Shown in pieces: positions 34,201 to 49,200 of a stretch of 64,000 nt of DNA. This DNA comes from Xestospongia bergquistia. Lineage: Eukaryota; Porifera; Demospongiae; Haplosclerida; Petrosiidae. Below the pieces are notes generated by a model. It was given only the letters and a program-made list of their open reading frames with translations, was not told the DNA's origin and made no database searches. The DNA is taken from NCBI GenBank assembly GCA_963965975.1, contig OZ014422.1, positions 1,674,001 through 1,738,000 on the forward strand, written 5' to 3'. The position numbers were made by a program, and so were the translations under genes. The first letter of the stretch is position 1. The number at the start of each line of letters is the position of its first letter.

Positions 34201-37200
34201 GGCAAACATGTGGAAGAGATAATAAACTTGGTACTATGAAAAAAAGATTTTTAATGATGTTACCAAACAGTGCTTCCATTGGACTACTATTTGAAATGTA
34301 GTAACAATCCAAGTTACAATCTTCGTTAATTTTCCACAGCATATAAACAACAAACTCAAAAAACAAAGCTTTTATTCTTGTCTGAATATAACTGGTAATA
34401 CTGAGAGTGGATTGATGATGAAATGTGAAGTGAGCAGAAGCTTGAAGAAATTTTGTAACAGTCAAATTATCCCAGTATTGAGTGAAGAGAAAGCAGAGAG
34501 CTTCACCTACAGCAGTACATAAAGACTGTTCTTCATGATGTGCATTATCTTTTAGTAACAATTCTTTGAGCAAGTTTTGTCTGTCAATGATAGACATTGG
34601 TTTATTGTAGATCATACTAGGAAAATCTCCCACGACCACTCTGGAAGATATAACTGGAATAGCTTCTATTAAAAGAGGTTCAAGACGTAGAATAACAGAA
34701 CTATTTGAATTAGGAATACCAAGTGCAACATGAAAACATTGTCTTATGTCAACAATATTTTGTAGAGGTTTAGGAAGACCACATAAAGAAATATTTGTTG
34801 TGAGAGAGTCCAGATAAAAGTGGTCCCAGCCACTTAAAAATAAAGCCGGGTAGCAGTGTGTGAAAATTTGTTGTCCTTGGAGAAGAAATACAATAAGCTT
34901 GTCATCATTTGATGATTCGTTCTCCTTCTGTTCAATAAGAATTCGAAGATGATTAATTGTTTTAAGAGTAAGTTCCTGCATATTAGCTATGATGAGAAAA
35001 ATGGTTTGATCTGCACTTTCCATAAACACCTGGATTTCTCTTTCAACTTCCCTCTCTGATGTATCAGGAGTAACTTTATACACCTTTAGAACCCCTAGAT
35101 CATCATTAACAATACTCTTTAATAGTGCTATTGTGTCTTCCTTTATTCCTTCCAATGGGTAACTTGATGGTAAAAATCCAAACAAATGTGATTGACGAGT
35201 ATACACAAGAACTTTTGTTGCACACAAGATAGACTTCCTATATATTAAAAAACAATATTTGTATATAAATAATAATAATTTAACTTACCAATGATTTCTC
35301 TTTAGGTTTTCAAGATGTGAATTGATCAAGATTTTCAAATTAAAGTGCTCTTGAAATTCAAAGTAAGATTTAATCAAAATATTGGGTATATGCTTAGCAT
35401 TGATAATTAATGCTTCAGGAGTTAGAAGATGCATCAAATGTTTTGTTAGATATCGTATAAGCCACTGCACAATCAATGCAACAATGAGACATGAATTTTC
35501 ATCCATGGGTCGAATGTTAATCTTGGAACTATGTAGAGCATCAAGTGCTTTACAAATAGCGCCTTTGAAATCAAACTCAGGTTTTTTAAGAATCTCAGAA
35601 AATCTTGTATCTTTCAAAAGCATATCAAATAAGATTTTGCTTTCCATCTTCATTTCGTAATCAGAGAGCTGTTACAGAACATAATATATAAAGTACACAT
35701 ATATTATATACAAGCAATATATACATATACATACATACATACATGTATTCATATACGTATATAGACATAATTATATATAATGAGATTCATAACAATATAT
35801 TTTCACTTCCTCCTATATAGCAGGTTTATATTTGAAAATATAGAATTTGTGAGTTTAAAAGGCTGCTTCCTTCTTCAAAAATGGCATAGTAGCAGGTTAG
35901 TGCAGATCTCATGACAAGGTATATTAGCTTTGTCATTGTTGATGCATACAAACCTGCCAACGTTAACTGTGACTTTGTTCAACAGCTATGTACTATTTTA
36001 TGGAGCAATATTGACAGGTTAGTATGAATCTCATGATAAGTTATATCAGATATATCATGGTTCATCAGTCTACATGTGTTATATAAAACTTCCAACTTGG
36101 AATTTTGTAAAAATATTGTCACTTGGGCTTATAGTGCTCAGCAATATCTTTTACAACTTCCTTTGTTGCATTTGGTAGGTATTATGTAACATACAGAGTT
36201 CCAAACTATGATATATGTAACACACACACACACACACATTATAATCAATGACATCACCCATATAAACTGCAGGTAGTATATTTGATTAATACACTTTGTT
36301 ATGTACATAATGAAGATGAACACAATCACATTGAGGTGAATACCTTCACATACACTTCATTGTGGTTGCAACGGAGACTATTACCTAATTAAATATACTA
36401 TATATCTGCAGAAAATCTCATTAATTATAATGTGTGTGTGTGTATAATATATACATTATATGTATAAATTATATATATGTATATAAGCATTACATATCAA
36501 AATAATTAAACAAATACAATACCTGAGATATATTCCATCCAGCTTTAGTCTGTAAAGCTCTTAAAGTTGTGGAAAGAATTGTCAAATACTTATCATTGTC
36601 AAAAGACATAATATCTATTTCACTAGTAATCTGATAGTTATGATTAAGTGAGGAGGGTAGTAAGGTCAGAAAAAGAGAGCATAAAGTCTCATGATTAAGC
36701 TTGTCAACATTGCAATTTATAGCATTTTGATCAGAAGTCATAGCAACAGATGTTTTATCATGTCTGATAATGCTTTCTTGTAGTTGAGGTATGTAACCAT
36801 AAAAACTTCTTGAGCATCCAAGTAAATTCACTAATGAGGTTACCTATATCACAAGTGGTACATCATGAAATTTAAAGAATTTACTATGTGGAATACCTTG
36901 TCAAAAGTAGTTTTAAAAATAATTTGTGTATTGGGATATGCAGTCTCACATAAACTGGAAAAAAGTATACTATGAGAGAACAAAAACTTTTCAAATCGAT
37001 TCAAGAAAGGCTGAGGTGTCTTTTTCAGCTCAGATCTCTTCACAACTACAATACATTGAAATTCTGGATGAACTTTGCATGGTTTAGTGTGAGCTCCAAT
37101 TGAGATATTAGTGAATAATCTCAATCCTTTCTTTGGATCATCTAAAATTCTAAAACGTTGATTGAATAATTCATAAAAACTCTCATGAATTTCATCTGTC

Positions 37201-40200
37201 TGGAACATGATGATAGTATGACCTTGTTCTACTGAGTGAATGATCCCAGCAATTGTGTTAATCTATAAAAACATTAATGAACATACTAGCTGTCTACAAT
37301 GATACTTACATGCATGTGACTTTCTTCTATAAACTCACTACAAGCAAACATTCGAGTCTTCTGCTTATCAAGAGCACCACAAGCAAACAGATATCTAACT
37401 GATGAGTCATCTTCACTTCCATCTATGATAAGTTTGTATCGTACACCATGTTCAGTGTATGCTAGTTGATCTGGTCTACTTTCAGTTTCCATGGTCGCTT
37501 GACTGTGACTGGAAGGTAAATCCTTTAAACTAAGATTAGTAATTTTAAGAACATTTTGATGAGTCACATCATCATATGTCACACCCATCTATACAATAAA
37601 AATTCTAATAATAATATTATAGCTTATAAGTTATAAGCTCTCACCTCATTCAAAAAGTAGTTACATACATTTGGAAAGTCTTCATGACCATTGAAATTGC
37701 GTTCTAAAGCTTCAAGTACTATTTCCTCATTAAGAACTCCATTACCTCGTCTCTTTCGCAAGAATCTCACAAAATGCAAGAAATCTCGTAGTCCAAAAAA
37801 AGATTTGAATTTGTGCTCTTCCATTAATCTACTAAAAGCTGAACAAAACTTTTTAACAGTGTCACTTTCCAGTTCAGTAATAGGTTTTTCAGAATGAAGC
37901 AAATCGGTGGCTAAAATCTCAAGGTCCTCAGTAGATGTTTCTGGACGATAAAGACTGATTGCTCGATTAGTCTTAGCAGCATCTAGTGCATGATTAGTGA
38001 TAGCTACAAAAGAAAGTTCTCTTTTATCAAGATGATAATGGAGCACTTTTAATGACTCATGTCGCTCTTCAGGAAGACCAGCTTCATCCATGAAAACAAC
38101 ACAATATGTAGGGACAGACGACATCTCATAAATATTTTGCCGCTGTTTAGCTTGTTTAAAGAGACTCTCAATTTCATTTGAATTTGTATGTTGAGAACAT
38201 TGATAGAAATAAGGTTGAAGTCCTTTAAAGAGTTTTATAACTCTAAAGTCCTCATCTCTGGAAGCTCTTCCCTTGAAAGTATTTGCAACTATGTTAAAAG
38301 ACAGTGTTTTTGACGTCCCTGGTTCTCCAATAATAATAAGAGGTGTATGTGTTTGACAGCAGACAATGTTAGCAAAGACATTTTCTTTAAGAGCAGTTGT
38401 TTTTGCTATTCCGGGTGGCAGGTCTACTCGCTCCATGTACCAATTTAGTTCCTCATTAAAAGCAGTTGTAAAATCCACGTTTCCTAAGTCCCTACTCTGA
38501 ATGTTAAGGAACTCACTGTAACTCTTTCTGTCCTTATCTCCCAGTCGAAGATAATATACAAGTCCTAATGCCACTAACACTGCTCTAACTTGCTGTTCGT
38601 TAGTTGTTTGTTCTTTAGTTGTAAATTCCACTTGCTGTCCTTTTGTTGCAGCAAATCGACTAAATTGGCTATAAGTGCTAAGCAGCCACTTATAAAAGTC
38701 AAATACTCGCTGCATATCTCTTTGACTAACACAACTTCTTGCACACATTTTTGCTTCTTGTGGTAAACAGCCTACTCTTTTTAATGCCCTTTCAGCAAAT
38801 TCCCTAATTTTGGTCTGGCTTTGAGTTATAAGATAAGTTAACTTTCCAGTTTTAAAACCAGAGACATCTTCTGTAAGCATTTTCATTTTAGCGGTGACAT
38901 ATTCAAGTTCTTGGAGATCATTCAAAGCCCCATAGTCCCACTTCAAATAATTCATTGTAGGATGAACTTTGCGTACATAGTAACTTGGTTTGTGCCACAC
39001 ATTCTTCATATTACGTAGTACAGCTGTACTATCACCTCGTAATGGATTACAAGTAGCAATAATGAACACATTGTCTGGTAGTTGCTATATATTAAAGATC
39101 AATTAATTATACCTTTATTTGAGAAGCCATGCCTAACCTTTCCATCAATTGTTCTATCTACAACAATTTCTTTAAACAGACCCATACAAGATGATGTATT
39201 GATCTCGTCAAGATATACCTGTAGATTTACAATGTGACAATACTAACAATAATATTACTAATGCCTTACAATCACTTGTGGAAGTGTGCCATTAAAATTG
39301 TTAAAGAACTTGTAAATGTGTTGTACTTGTGCATTAACTTCATCAAAAAAGCTAATTACATCAGTAGGCTTAAGTCCTTTAAGGAATAATACTATAAAAG
39401 AATACTTACTGAGCTGTACCTGAATGTACATCCAACTTATGAAAGGTAGATATCTCTGCAGTAAGAAATGCTCTTAGAAATTTGAAAACATCCTGTTATA
39501 AAGCAAATTACTTAGTAAAATATATTGTAAATCTAGATATATTATGTACATGTTTAAGATCATGATAAAACATTTTATATTTGTTTGAGCTTTTCTAAGT
39601 TCCTATGATTTAAATGTCAAAGCAACCTATCAAACCTGAACCAGTATCATCCTGTCTGCAACTCATGGAACCTGTTGTCAGCTCTGTCATATGAATATAT
39701 ATATAAATGGCTAAACTAGTTTAGGTTGGATAGGCAATTTCTGTGCTTCTCTGTTTTAAGAATATTTGGGAGATGGGAAGTTTAATTATTTACTGTTTTA
39801 GTACTCCCTCTTCCCGGTATGAATTATAATTATAACCACAAACAATGTCTCTTTTTGGTTTATCTCTCTCTTTCTCTCTCTAAAATTTGATACAATGCAT
39901 ACTAAAATAAATAGCTATATTTAACACGTACTCTAACTTACTTCTGTTTCAATGGTGAGTTGATCTAAAACCTCCCAGAAGTTATATCTCATATGTTTTG
40001 GTTGCAGAAGGGACACTAAAGGATTCTTTTTAAATCTTATTAATGTTTCTACTATAGCCTCTCGATCACTACAATGTCCAGCAACCAGATCTTCCTCAAC
40101 AGAGGAATTAATGGATGTATCAAGAGCAGCTAATTGCTGTTCCAAGGTTGATTCTGATGTCATCTCTCTCCCTACATAAAAAACTTAAATCAGCTTTTCA

Positions 40201-43200
40201 TCCATACATCTATTTGATTACTTTTCTGTATATCCACAAGTAATGTTTGTAGTTCCTCTTTCTGTTTAGACCATTGAACTTCCCAGGAGTAGTTCCAAAG
40301 TTTAGATAACATCTTCAACAATTCTGTTTTTCCAACTCCAGTTTCTCCCTCAATGATAACAGGCATACCACACTCACGTCTCTCATGAATATTGATCATT
40401 TTCAGAGTATAATCCAATGTGAGGACATAGTTATTGTCATCAATAATCTTTAACCTTTTATATTGTCTTTCTTTAATTGGTTTACCCATTTTGTCAGTTC
40501 CTACTTGTACAACTTCAGTTACTTCTGATAAAGGTAAACTGAGAGCTTTTGCTAAGTACTCATCCAAAGTACTCCGTTCATAAAGTTTTCTATAACACAA
40601 TAAGTAATTTGCAATGTAACATTTTAAAAGATCAACTCACTCCATTTCTGGAATGTTTAAACCAAGTAACTCTAAAGCATTAAAGATGTTTACAGAATTC
40701 TCTTCCTTGTCTTCACTGTGCTGCATTTTATCAGGACACAAAGTAATCAAAGTAATACTACCGAGACCTCCATATTGCTCATAAATCAACTACATATAGT
40801 GAAACATCAAAGTAAGTAACTATATTATATTGATCATTATTACCTGTTGATGTGCACGTAATGACCAATCTTCTTTTGTAGAGGGATCACAAAATTGTTC
40901 AACTTCCTTCAACATTACTTGCATTAGAGTTGAACCCAACTTCTTTGTATTTTCTCCATTTGGACCAATTCCTTGATTGTAATTGTATCCTGGAAAGCTA
41001 TCAAGAAACTGGCAACGTCTTTTCATATACCTACAGAGGTAATGATAACAAAAAAACAAAGAATTCTTTCTTACTTAATAAACAGCTTTTGACAGATTTT
41101 ACGTTCTTTTATATAATCACACATATACTCATTTAGCAAAGTCAGACATTCAGAATTGTCAATATTATCTTCTTTACCAATCTTAACTGGTGCTCCACCT
41201 ATATAGCACAATAGCATAATTCAGAGTAATTATACTAACCCTTTTTATAAAGACGATCTATCCCTCTCCCTGGTTTTCTCTTCTCTTCATTAAGAGCTCT
41301 CAAGTACTTACACACTAGTTGTACATCATCATCAACTACATAAGGTATACTGGAATCAATGTGTTTCTCAGTACCAATAAAACAAAATGTGGGAATTAGT
41401 TTTCGGAATGTGGAAAGATTTTCCTGAGGACTATCACTAATTGAAGGAACCTATATATGTGAATATTAATATTCTCACTGTCATTAATCAGACCTCAATG
41501 TAAGCTTTCCAGTTAAGTCCCTCTGGAACAGCAAAAGTCATTCCAGTATGTGAGTCTTGTACATATCCCAGTATAAACAGATCAAACATAAACCATCCAA
41601 TTTTGTCCATCAGTTGAGTGAACTGTTTCCTTTCTTCATCTGCTACAATGTCCTGAAATATTAATGATCATAATCATAATAGTAATGATGCTAACAAAAC
41701 ATGAACAAATGTATAGAGTATATATTGACATACCCCTGGAGGTAAAACAGTGAAGTTAAAGTGAATAGAGCAATCAACGTTATCATTCAAGGAGTTCAGC
41801 TTGGAGAGAATACGACCAACAGAGAATGCTTCGTTAATAGCTAATATTATATTGGACTGACCAAGTTGATTATTAATGTAATGAGTCTTTCCATCACCTA
41901 GTTAATAGAAAGGTACGAATGTTATAATGCAGGGATGGTGGTAATTACAGTACTAGATCTATATACATTTCCTTCATTTTGTAAATTTTTAAAATATTGG
42001 TTAGAGTCTTTGTTTTGGAAACATCAAAGTGGATTTCGATTTTATGTATCATTCTGGTTATATTAATTGTTTTACTAAGGATAGATAATTAATCACATTA
42101 AGAGATAAAGAAACTTGAAATTAAAAAAATGTTATGATTGTTTTATCTTTTGTTTTGCTATATGTAATGATGCTACTGTTATAACATTCATTATTGAATT
42201 GACAGAGTCATTCTGCATTTTTGAAGCCACAAAAAATTCATATAATTCCCAGGTCTATGTAAAATGCATATACTATAAGCCTCATTCTTAATAGGTCATA
42301 AATTATAGTATTCATTGTCTGTGTGCTATTGATTGTATTCTTTTTATTTAGGGATGACTTGATGTGTTATTGTTTAACTATCTAATCTGCAGATTTTATA
42401 ATTGACAGGTATAGGATAAGCACATAGCATGTGTAATCAATACCTTGTAAACCATAAACCAGCTCAACAACAGAAAAAAAGATATTTTTAAGAGTTCTTT
42501 CTGCATCTTTCTTTAACTGAAGTGTCTGTAAAATATATATATATATAAATAAACAGGATGTCACTAAATGTATTATATTACAGTAGTGTTGATACAGGGA
42601 GCATCATATAACAGTGAAGAGGAAGTCTCAATAAAGTGAATAGTAGAACAATTTCCAGATTTTAATATTTTTTCAAAAATACCCATGTATTGTTGTAACA
42701 AGTTCTAATAAATATAAGAATTATTTATTGTGTTATTTTGTTGATAATTCACCTCTTGTAGCTTTGAAGGTAACTTATTTATTTCAACAAAATAGTAGTG
42801 TCTGCAAAAAAAACCAATTCTCTGGAAAAAGAGTTTAACATCACTTTCTGTTGTGCCAGAATGACATCGTAAAATTTCATAAGGTTTAGGTATCTGGTCA
42901 TTAATGGAGACAAGATACACAATGAGTTGTTTGGGAGAGAACTTGTGACACTGATGAAGAACAGCATGACTACAAAAAGCTGAGCTATGAGGAGGTGGAG
43001 TTGGTAACTGTAATTCAAGGGACCGGAATAACTTATCAAGAAATAATCCAACAACTTCTGTTGGGGCTTCAATAGGACCTACAGAATTTGACAGCATCTC
43101 AGGCTCCTCCTATCAATGGTAAAAGTGAATATTCCCAAAATATAGTGAAAACTTACAAAATTTGTTATGACACTATCCCTGTGGTGAACTGGTATGAGAA

Positions 43201-46200
43201 AACGAAGTTGTGTGGAAATTTTCTGAGAGTTTAATGTCTTTTTTGATAGGTCAACAGAATGCATCAATTTATATAGTTCAAGAACACTTTCATTAGTTAG
43301 AAAAGATAGCCATTTAAAATTCTCTCTGTCATTTGATGCTTTATCAAACCATTCTGTTTTATCTTTCTCTACTCTCTTTACCTAGTAAATAAGTCATTGT
43401 TTTATTACTAATTTTAGCAACTTACTAGTTCTTGTAGTTTAGAAATTCCATCAGAACATTTAATTTTGTACGGAAAAATGGTTTTAGAATAGTTTGGATG
43501 TCCCATCTTGTTTAGAGATTCCATCACACTCTGTACTGTACTCATTATCTTCAGAAAATGGAATTATGAAATGAATGGAATAAAAATTCATTTACTTCAA
43601 ATAGTTCCATAAATGTTGTCATCATACTAGTATTTTCCTCACCAGCTTCAGCAAATCCAAGTCGACGAACAAAGTCTTCAATTTCAGTCATATTCCAAAC
43701 AAAATATACCTCTTCTTTTGGATGACAGGTAAGACTTGCACTAGCTTCATGCCCAGACATTTGATATGAACTTGACTCAGGTTGGAACTTCAAAATAATT
43801 CTCTCTTCATTAATTTCGACCAAAGATGAGACTCTAATATGAAAAGTGCCATTAGCAATAATGCTGTGTAGTTCGTTAGCAGTATTAGCAACTGTGTCAC
43901 CCTAAAAAAAGAGGAATATTTTGGAATTTGTTAAAAATAAATATTTATTGTACATACTTCTGCTCTTGAAAACCACATTGTAATCAAGTCAATATTATTG
44001 TTGACTGCCCGCAATTGAGACAAACAAGTGGATATTTCTAGCCGAGACACAGTCTCAACAACTTTATGAAATGAAATATCTGGATTATTTAATGGAGCAA
44101 GAACATAGAACACAGCATACAGCTTTGTTAGAATTTCTGCATTATACTCTTCATGTTGAAGCTGTTGAGTTACAAGAGCTAACAATTGTTCAAATTGGAC
44201 TTGCCCTTTCCCCCGGAAGTTGTTCTCGTTAAGAAAGCGTCGGAGTTCTTTAGTATGTGTATTAAGAGGTTCAAAAAGTGAAAGAAACTGAAATTTCTCA
44301 GATATGTCTTCTAGAGTAGATTGAATGTCAAAAATATTCTGGATTTCTGTTAAAATCTCAGTAATATTTTTTAAGATCTTTTCTTTCCGTGATTTCTCAT
44401 TTGTGTGTTCATCTACTATTTTCCTCAATCTTATCATCTCCCAACTCTTCAAGCATTCTTGAAGTCCAAAGTCTTCACAAAATACAAACAAAGAATCAAT
44501 GTGCTCAAGAATGTGGTGAAGATTTATCATATTCTCAAAATAGACAACAGCATCAGTGCTACCAAGCTTCATGAAGTCTGGAAAATTGGTCATAATTTCA
44601 ATCTCTTTCTTAACATATTTGAAGTTCTTTGTAGCATCTGCTATAGGCTCAATATCTAAAAATGTTACATCCCCTGTCAAAATGTTAATCAATTTGGTTT
44701 TCACCCTCTTCAATATCTCTGCTAACTGTTGAGGTGTGACACTTTCATCACCTGATAACTCAGATTTGATAATAGCTTTGAAGATGTCACTGCCATTTAG
44801 GTGGAAATGATCAAGCATAGGCATCATATCCAACAGAGTACCAAGAAACTCTTTAATATCACAAACTAGTTTGTTCAGGTTTCTTAATGTAACATTTGCT
44901 TTAACTTGAAGACATGGTGAATGACAAGACAACTGTTGAACAGTAGCACCATCTGGTTTTGAATTTGGAAAGTACACAGAATCACGAATACCTTTAGAAA
45001 TATTTTCAGGAAATTCAATATTGTAAGTTAACAAGATATCATGGCGACTATACCTATGTAATATAAAAAAACTTAAAATTATAATATTATGTTACCAGTC
45101 TGAATTATTCTTCAATGATTGAATTAACAGTTCCGTAAGAAATTCTTGATGTTTCAAGAATATTGTTTTCCTATTTTCTACTTCCAACTTTGGCACTATT
45201 TCTGAGTTTATCTCAAAATTGCCAGCAACCTTCAAAATAATGTCATGCATGACAAGATAGGTATTTAGTTCATCAGAGTTCACTTCATTACTCAAAATTT
45301 GTGTCTTAAAATTCCTCAAAACTTGCATTAATGCATCTGCCATAGACATGTAAGCTGTAACCTGCAGAAAGTTAGCATCATCTTTTGTAGGAGCACCTCT
45401 TTCTTTGAGTTCACAATATAGAGGACTAACTCTACATAGGATGTCATGATATTGATAAATCTCAGCAATGGTAGACTCTGCAGATATTTTGATTCTTTTA
45501 CAAATTCCACCAAAAAATTTCCAGTAAAAGCATAGAGAATGTTTATTTCCTTCTTTCATAGTGTCACAGAGAGTCTGGGTCATAGTGGTCAACATATTTA
45601 GCCACTTTTGACCTGTCATACTTCCAGCTAATAATTTCTATAGAAAAATAATAAAAAACAGATTGTTACTTGCATTTATATAGGACAGATTGATTACTTC
45701 AGCAATGACATCTATTACAATGTTCTTGAACCATGTCACTCTTTTTAATTGCATCTATTTTGATTAAAAATAATTAGAAAAAGGTAATTAATGCACAAAC
45801 AACCCACATTAATTATCTGGAAATGATTTGGGAGTATAATCTCAATGTCATGTTGAGAAACATATGTTTTTAAGAAAGCTTTAAAATCATCAACGACTTT
45901 AAAATCATCTTCATTATTTTCACGAGTGATCAAAAGACAATCCACATCAACTTGAACAAGATCTAAAATAAACTTTGTAGATTCATTCCTTTTGACATAA
46001 CATTCAGATAAGGGCTTTAAGAGATGATCAATCAAAAATTTGTGAGCAGAGGCACCTCTAAACCTATACATTAGTTTTCTTTTAATCAATGGGCTACAAA
46101 TTTGAAGTACCACCAACCTATTTGAGAAGTGTTCCAATGCTTTAACATGTAGGTCATCAAGATATTGTTCAGATATAGGAATTTTTGTACCATAATTCTT

Positions 46201-49200
46201 AAAAAAATCAATAACAACCTGAGATGGGGAAATTGGTAAAGAGAGTTATGAAAATATTTACCACTGTATTCCATAGATCTTGACAAGATAATTCAACAAA
46301 ATGCTTTAAGCTAAAGTTGAGCAAGTTTTCCTTTCCCTTCTGCTGTATCTAATAATTTATAATTATGTACAAATAATATAAAAATAGTTGAAATTGTTAC
46401 CTGCTTCATGTAGTGGGACAACAGATTTTCTTCGCTAAGTAAATATTTAGAGGATGCTTTGAGCTCTTTAATGATATTAATATTCTGTTCATCAGACAAT
46501 TCTAAAAATTGCAATAAAAATGTCATCCAATGTTGTAGGCCCTCTTCAATCTTTTCATCATAAAATCTTTTGGAACATTCAAAAACACAATCAAGATATT
46601 GGAATCCCTGTAAGTATTAAAATCAAGTGTAACAAATCTATAAGCAAATATAAAGTGCTTACTTCTACTACAACATTCTTTCCTACAACAGATGAAATGT
46701 TTGCAGTCTTCTTCTTGTGCTTAGCTGTTTCTACATTAAAAGCTTTTGCATGAATAGCTAACGTTTGCTGACAAAAGTGATCATAGAATTCATCAGCTGT
46801 TTTTATCCACTTATGCATATGCACAACAATATAACTGGTATGATACAATCACCAACAATTTAAACAGTATAAGACAAACCTCAATTCAGGGAAAGTACGT
46901 GGGTTTCCATTTTTTTGAATCAACAGTTGAAGACCACCACAACCAATAAATGTTTGTCTATACTCTAATTCAATATCATCCCCATAAGGAAAAATTAAAG
47001 CAAGGCTTGCTAAAATTTTTGAAGTCAAAGTAACAGGTGTCAATAACTACAAATGTTAATATTAAATATTAAAATTCTGAAATAAAATATTAAATACCTT
47101 TATAACATTATCATTCCATACATCCAATGGTTTAGTAAAATAACTACTTGTAGAGCAATCTGTAAACTTAAGTGCTACAGTAACTAAATAATAGCATAAG
47201 ATAACAAAGTATATCAGAATTTAATGCTTAACATACTCCATATCATTAATATCGTTAAATGTTTGCACAAACTGTCTTCATGAGTATCTTCATGTTTCAA
47301 GTCATTTGTATAATCTTTCATCAATCTAAGTATACCATTGTGTATTTTATGATAGACTGGGAAAACAGAAGAGTTGTAGTCCATGACATCAAAGTTTCCC
47401 CTATTAAATAATAAATAGTACTCAATTTAAAAGTTAACCATTGCAGAAAACTAGTACCAGTTTACCTTTTACAAAAATCATTCACGGTCGAGATAATGTC
47501 TTCAATCTCAAGATTAACCATATAGTTGATGAATTTTTTACTGAATGCACTAATAACTAATGATCCTTTGGTATTTGACTTTGTTCTGACAATTTTTGGT
47601 TTAAAGTAATGATTTTCTGCATCTAGCAACAAACATACAAGATGAATAAGAAAGATAAAATCTTTCCTATAAATTTTTTGTAAATAATCGGACAATCTAT
47701 TCACTGCCTCATTTAGATTTTGTTCCTGTTGAATAACTATTAAAGATTAAAATAAGTTAATTACATTACCGTCAGTAAGTCCTTTTTCACAAAGGCACTC
47801 GTTATTATCATAAATGCTCCTGGATTCTCACTAACAGTAACTGGGTTTTTTCCATCAGGGAAAAGATATGTTTGTAAGTGCTCTAGCAGATGATTCCTGT
47901 GTGACACAGTTTTGTCAGCTGCAAAAATGCAAATAGATGTAAAATTAATGATCATAATTAACATACAATTTCTCTGAATGTCCTGATCATGACCATCTTC
48001 TGATGTTACAATGGCTTCCCTAAATATTAATTGACCTTCACAAGAATCCATGGTGTCAGCAAGAGAAGCTATTGTTTCCCCATTCTTAGATGAAGTAACA
48101 TACACTGGTATATTAATGAAAAATTTTGAATCAGATATCTTAAACTCTGATTGAAGATCTAAATCTGATGATGGGTTGATTAAGAGGATGGCTATTGTTG
48201 ATTTTATGCCCTCAAACTTCTCCAGAAAACTCTTTAGCTTTCCTTGATCCTCATGAGTTAGAAAATGGCATCTAATATGTTGAATTGATGGTTTTTCATT
48301 AAAAGATATTGCAAAGTTTCCTTCCAAAGGTTTCAATCTTTCACTTCGAGCAAGTTGAAATGGTGCTTCAGCAATGTCAATGTATTTACATTCTCTTGAT
48401 TGATTCCAAACACACAAACCTGTTTAATATTATTAAAGTATATTGTTGATATCAATCATACCATTGTGAAATTTTTTGGGTGACAGTCCTCCTTGAAAGT
48501 CAAAATCTATTGTACATTCTGATGATATATGTACATAATCATCTATCAGAAATGATCACATTATCACATTAAAATATTTAGTATTTGATTACCTTGTGTT
48601 AAAGGTGAAGATTCGATAAAATAGTCATCACAAAGTAACTGATCATCATTGTCTTCTGCAAGTGTGGAGATAACTAGTCAAAAATAATTATTAAAGAAGT
48701 TTAGCTGACCAATAGAAGGGAAAGGTTCACCACTACTTTTATTTGGTTGAATGGAGAGTGGTGTCTGGTCATTTACCAGGTTGCAAGAAGCTTGATTAGA
48801 AAGTAAAAAGCTATTGGAAGTAGCAGCAGCTTGGACTTTACTATAAATCAAAGATAGAAGTGTATTAATATCATTTGGGTGATGATAAAAACAAGAGTAC
48901 ATTACATGAACAAGTATGGCTATCACAGTATGAATATCATAACCTGTAATAACAGAAAGAATGCTATTATCCAAACATTCCCATCAAGTTTTTATATTAC
49001 ATTATAAGGTATCTCAAGGAGGAATTGGTAGACTGATCATCATGGAATGCCTAAATTATATATTATATACAGGTAGCATGCCACTGTTATGTAGCTTGGT
49101 TGTTCAATTGATTAATTCATAGGAGTCAATTAAGATGCTCTAAAAATGAATTAAGCTTATACTGGTTTGATTTGGAATTAAAGTTTATTTAGCTCAACAA

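Noticed and set aside
48890..48974. Separate start of a second gene near 48974 (DNSILSVITG...)
   Set aside because: It starts from a non-ATG codon inside the intron, and its phase does not match the Death exon. The acceptor at 48841 gives a clean join.
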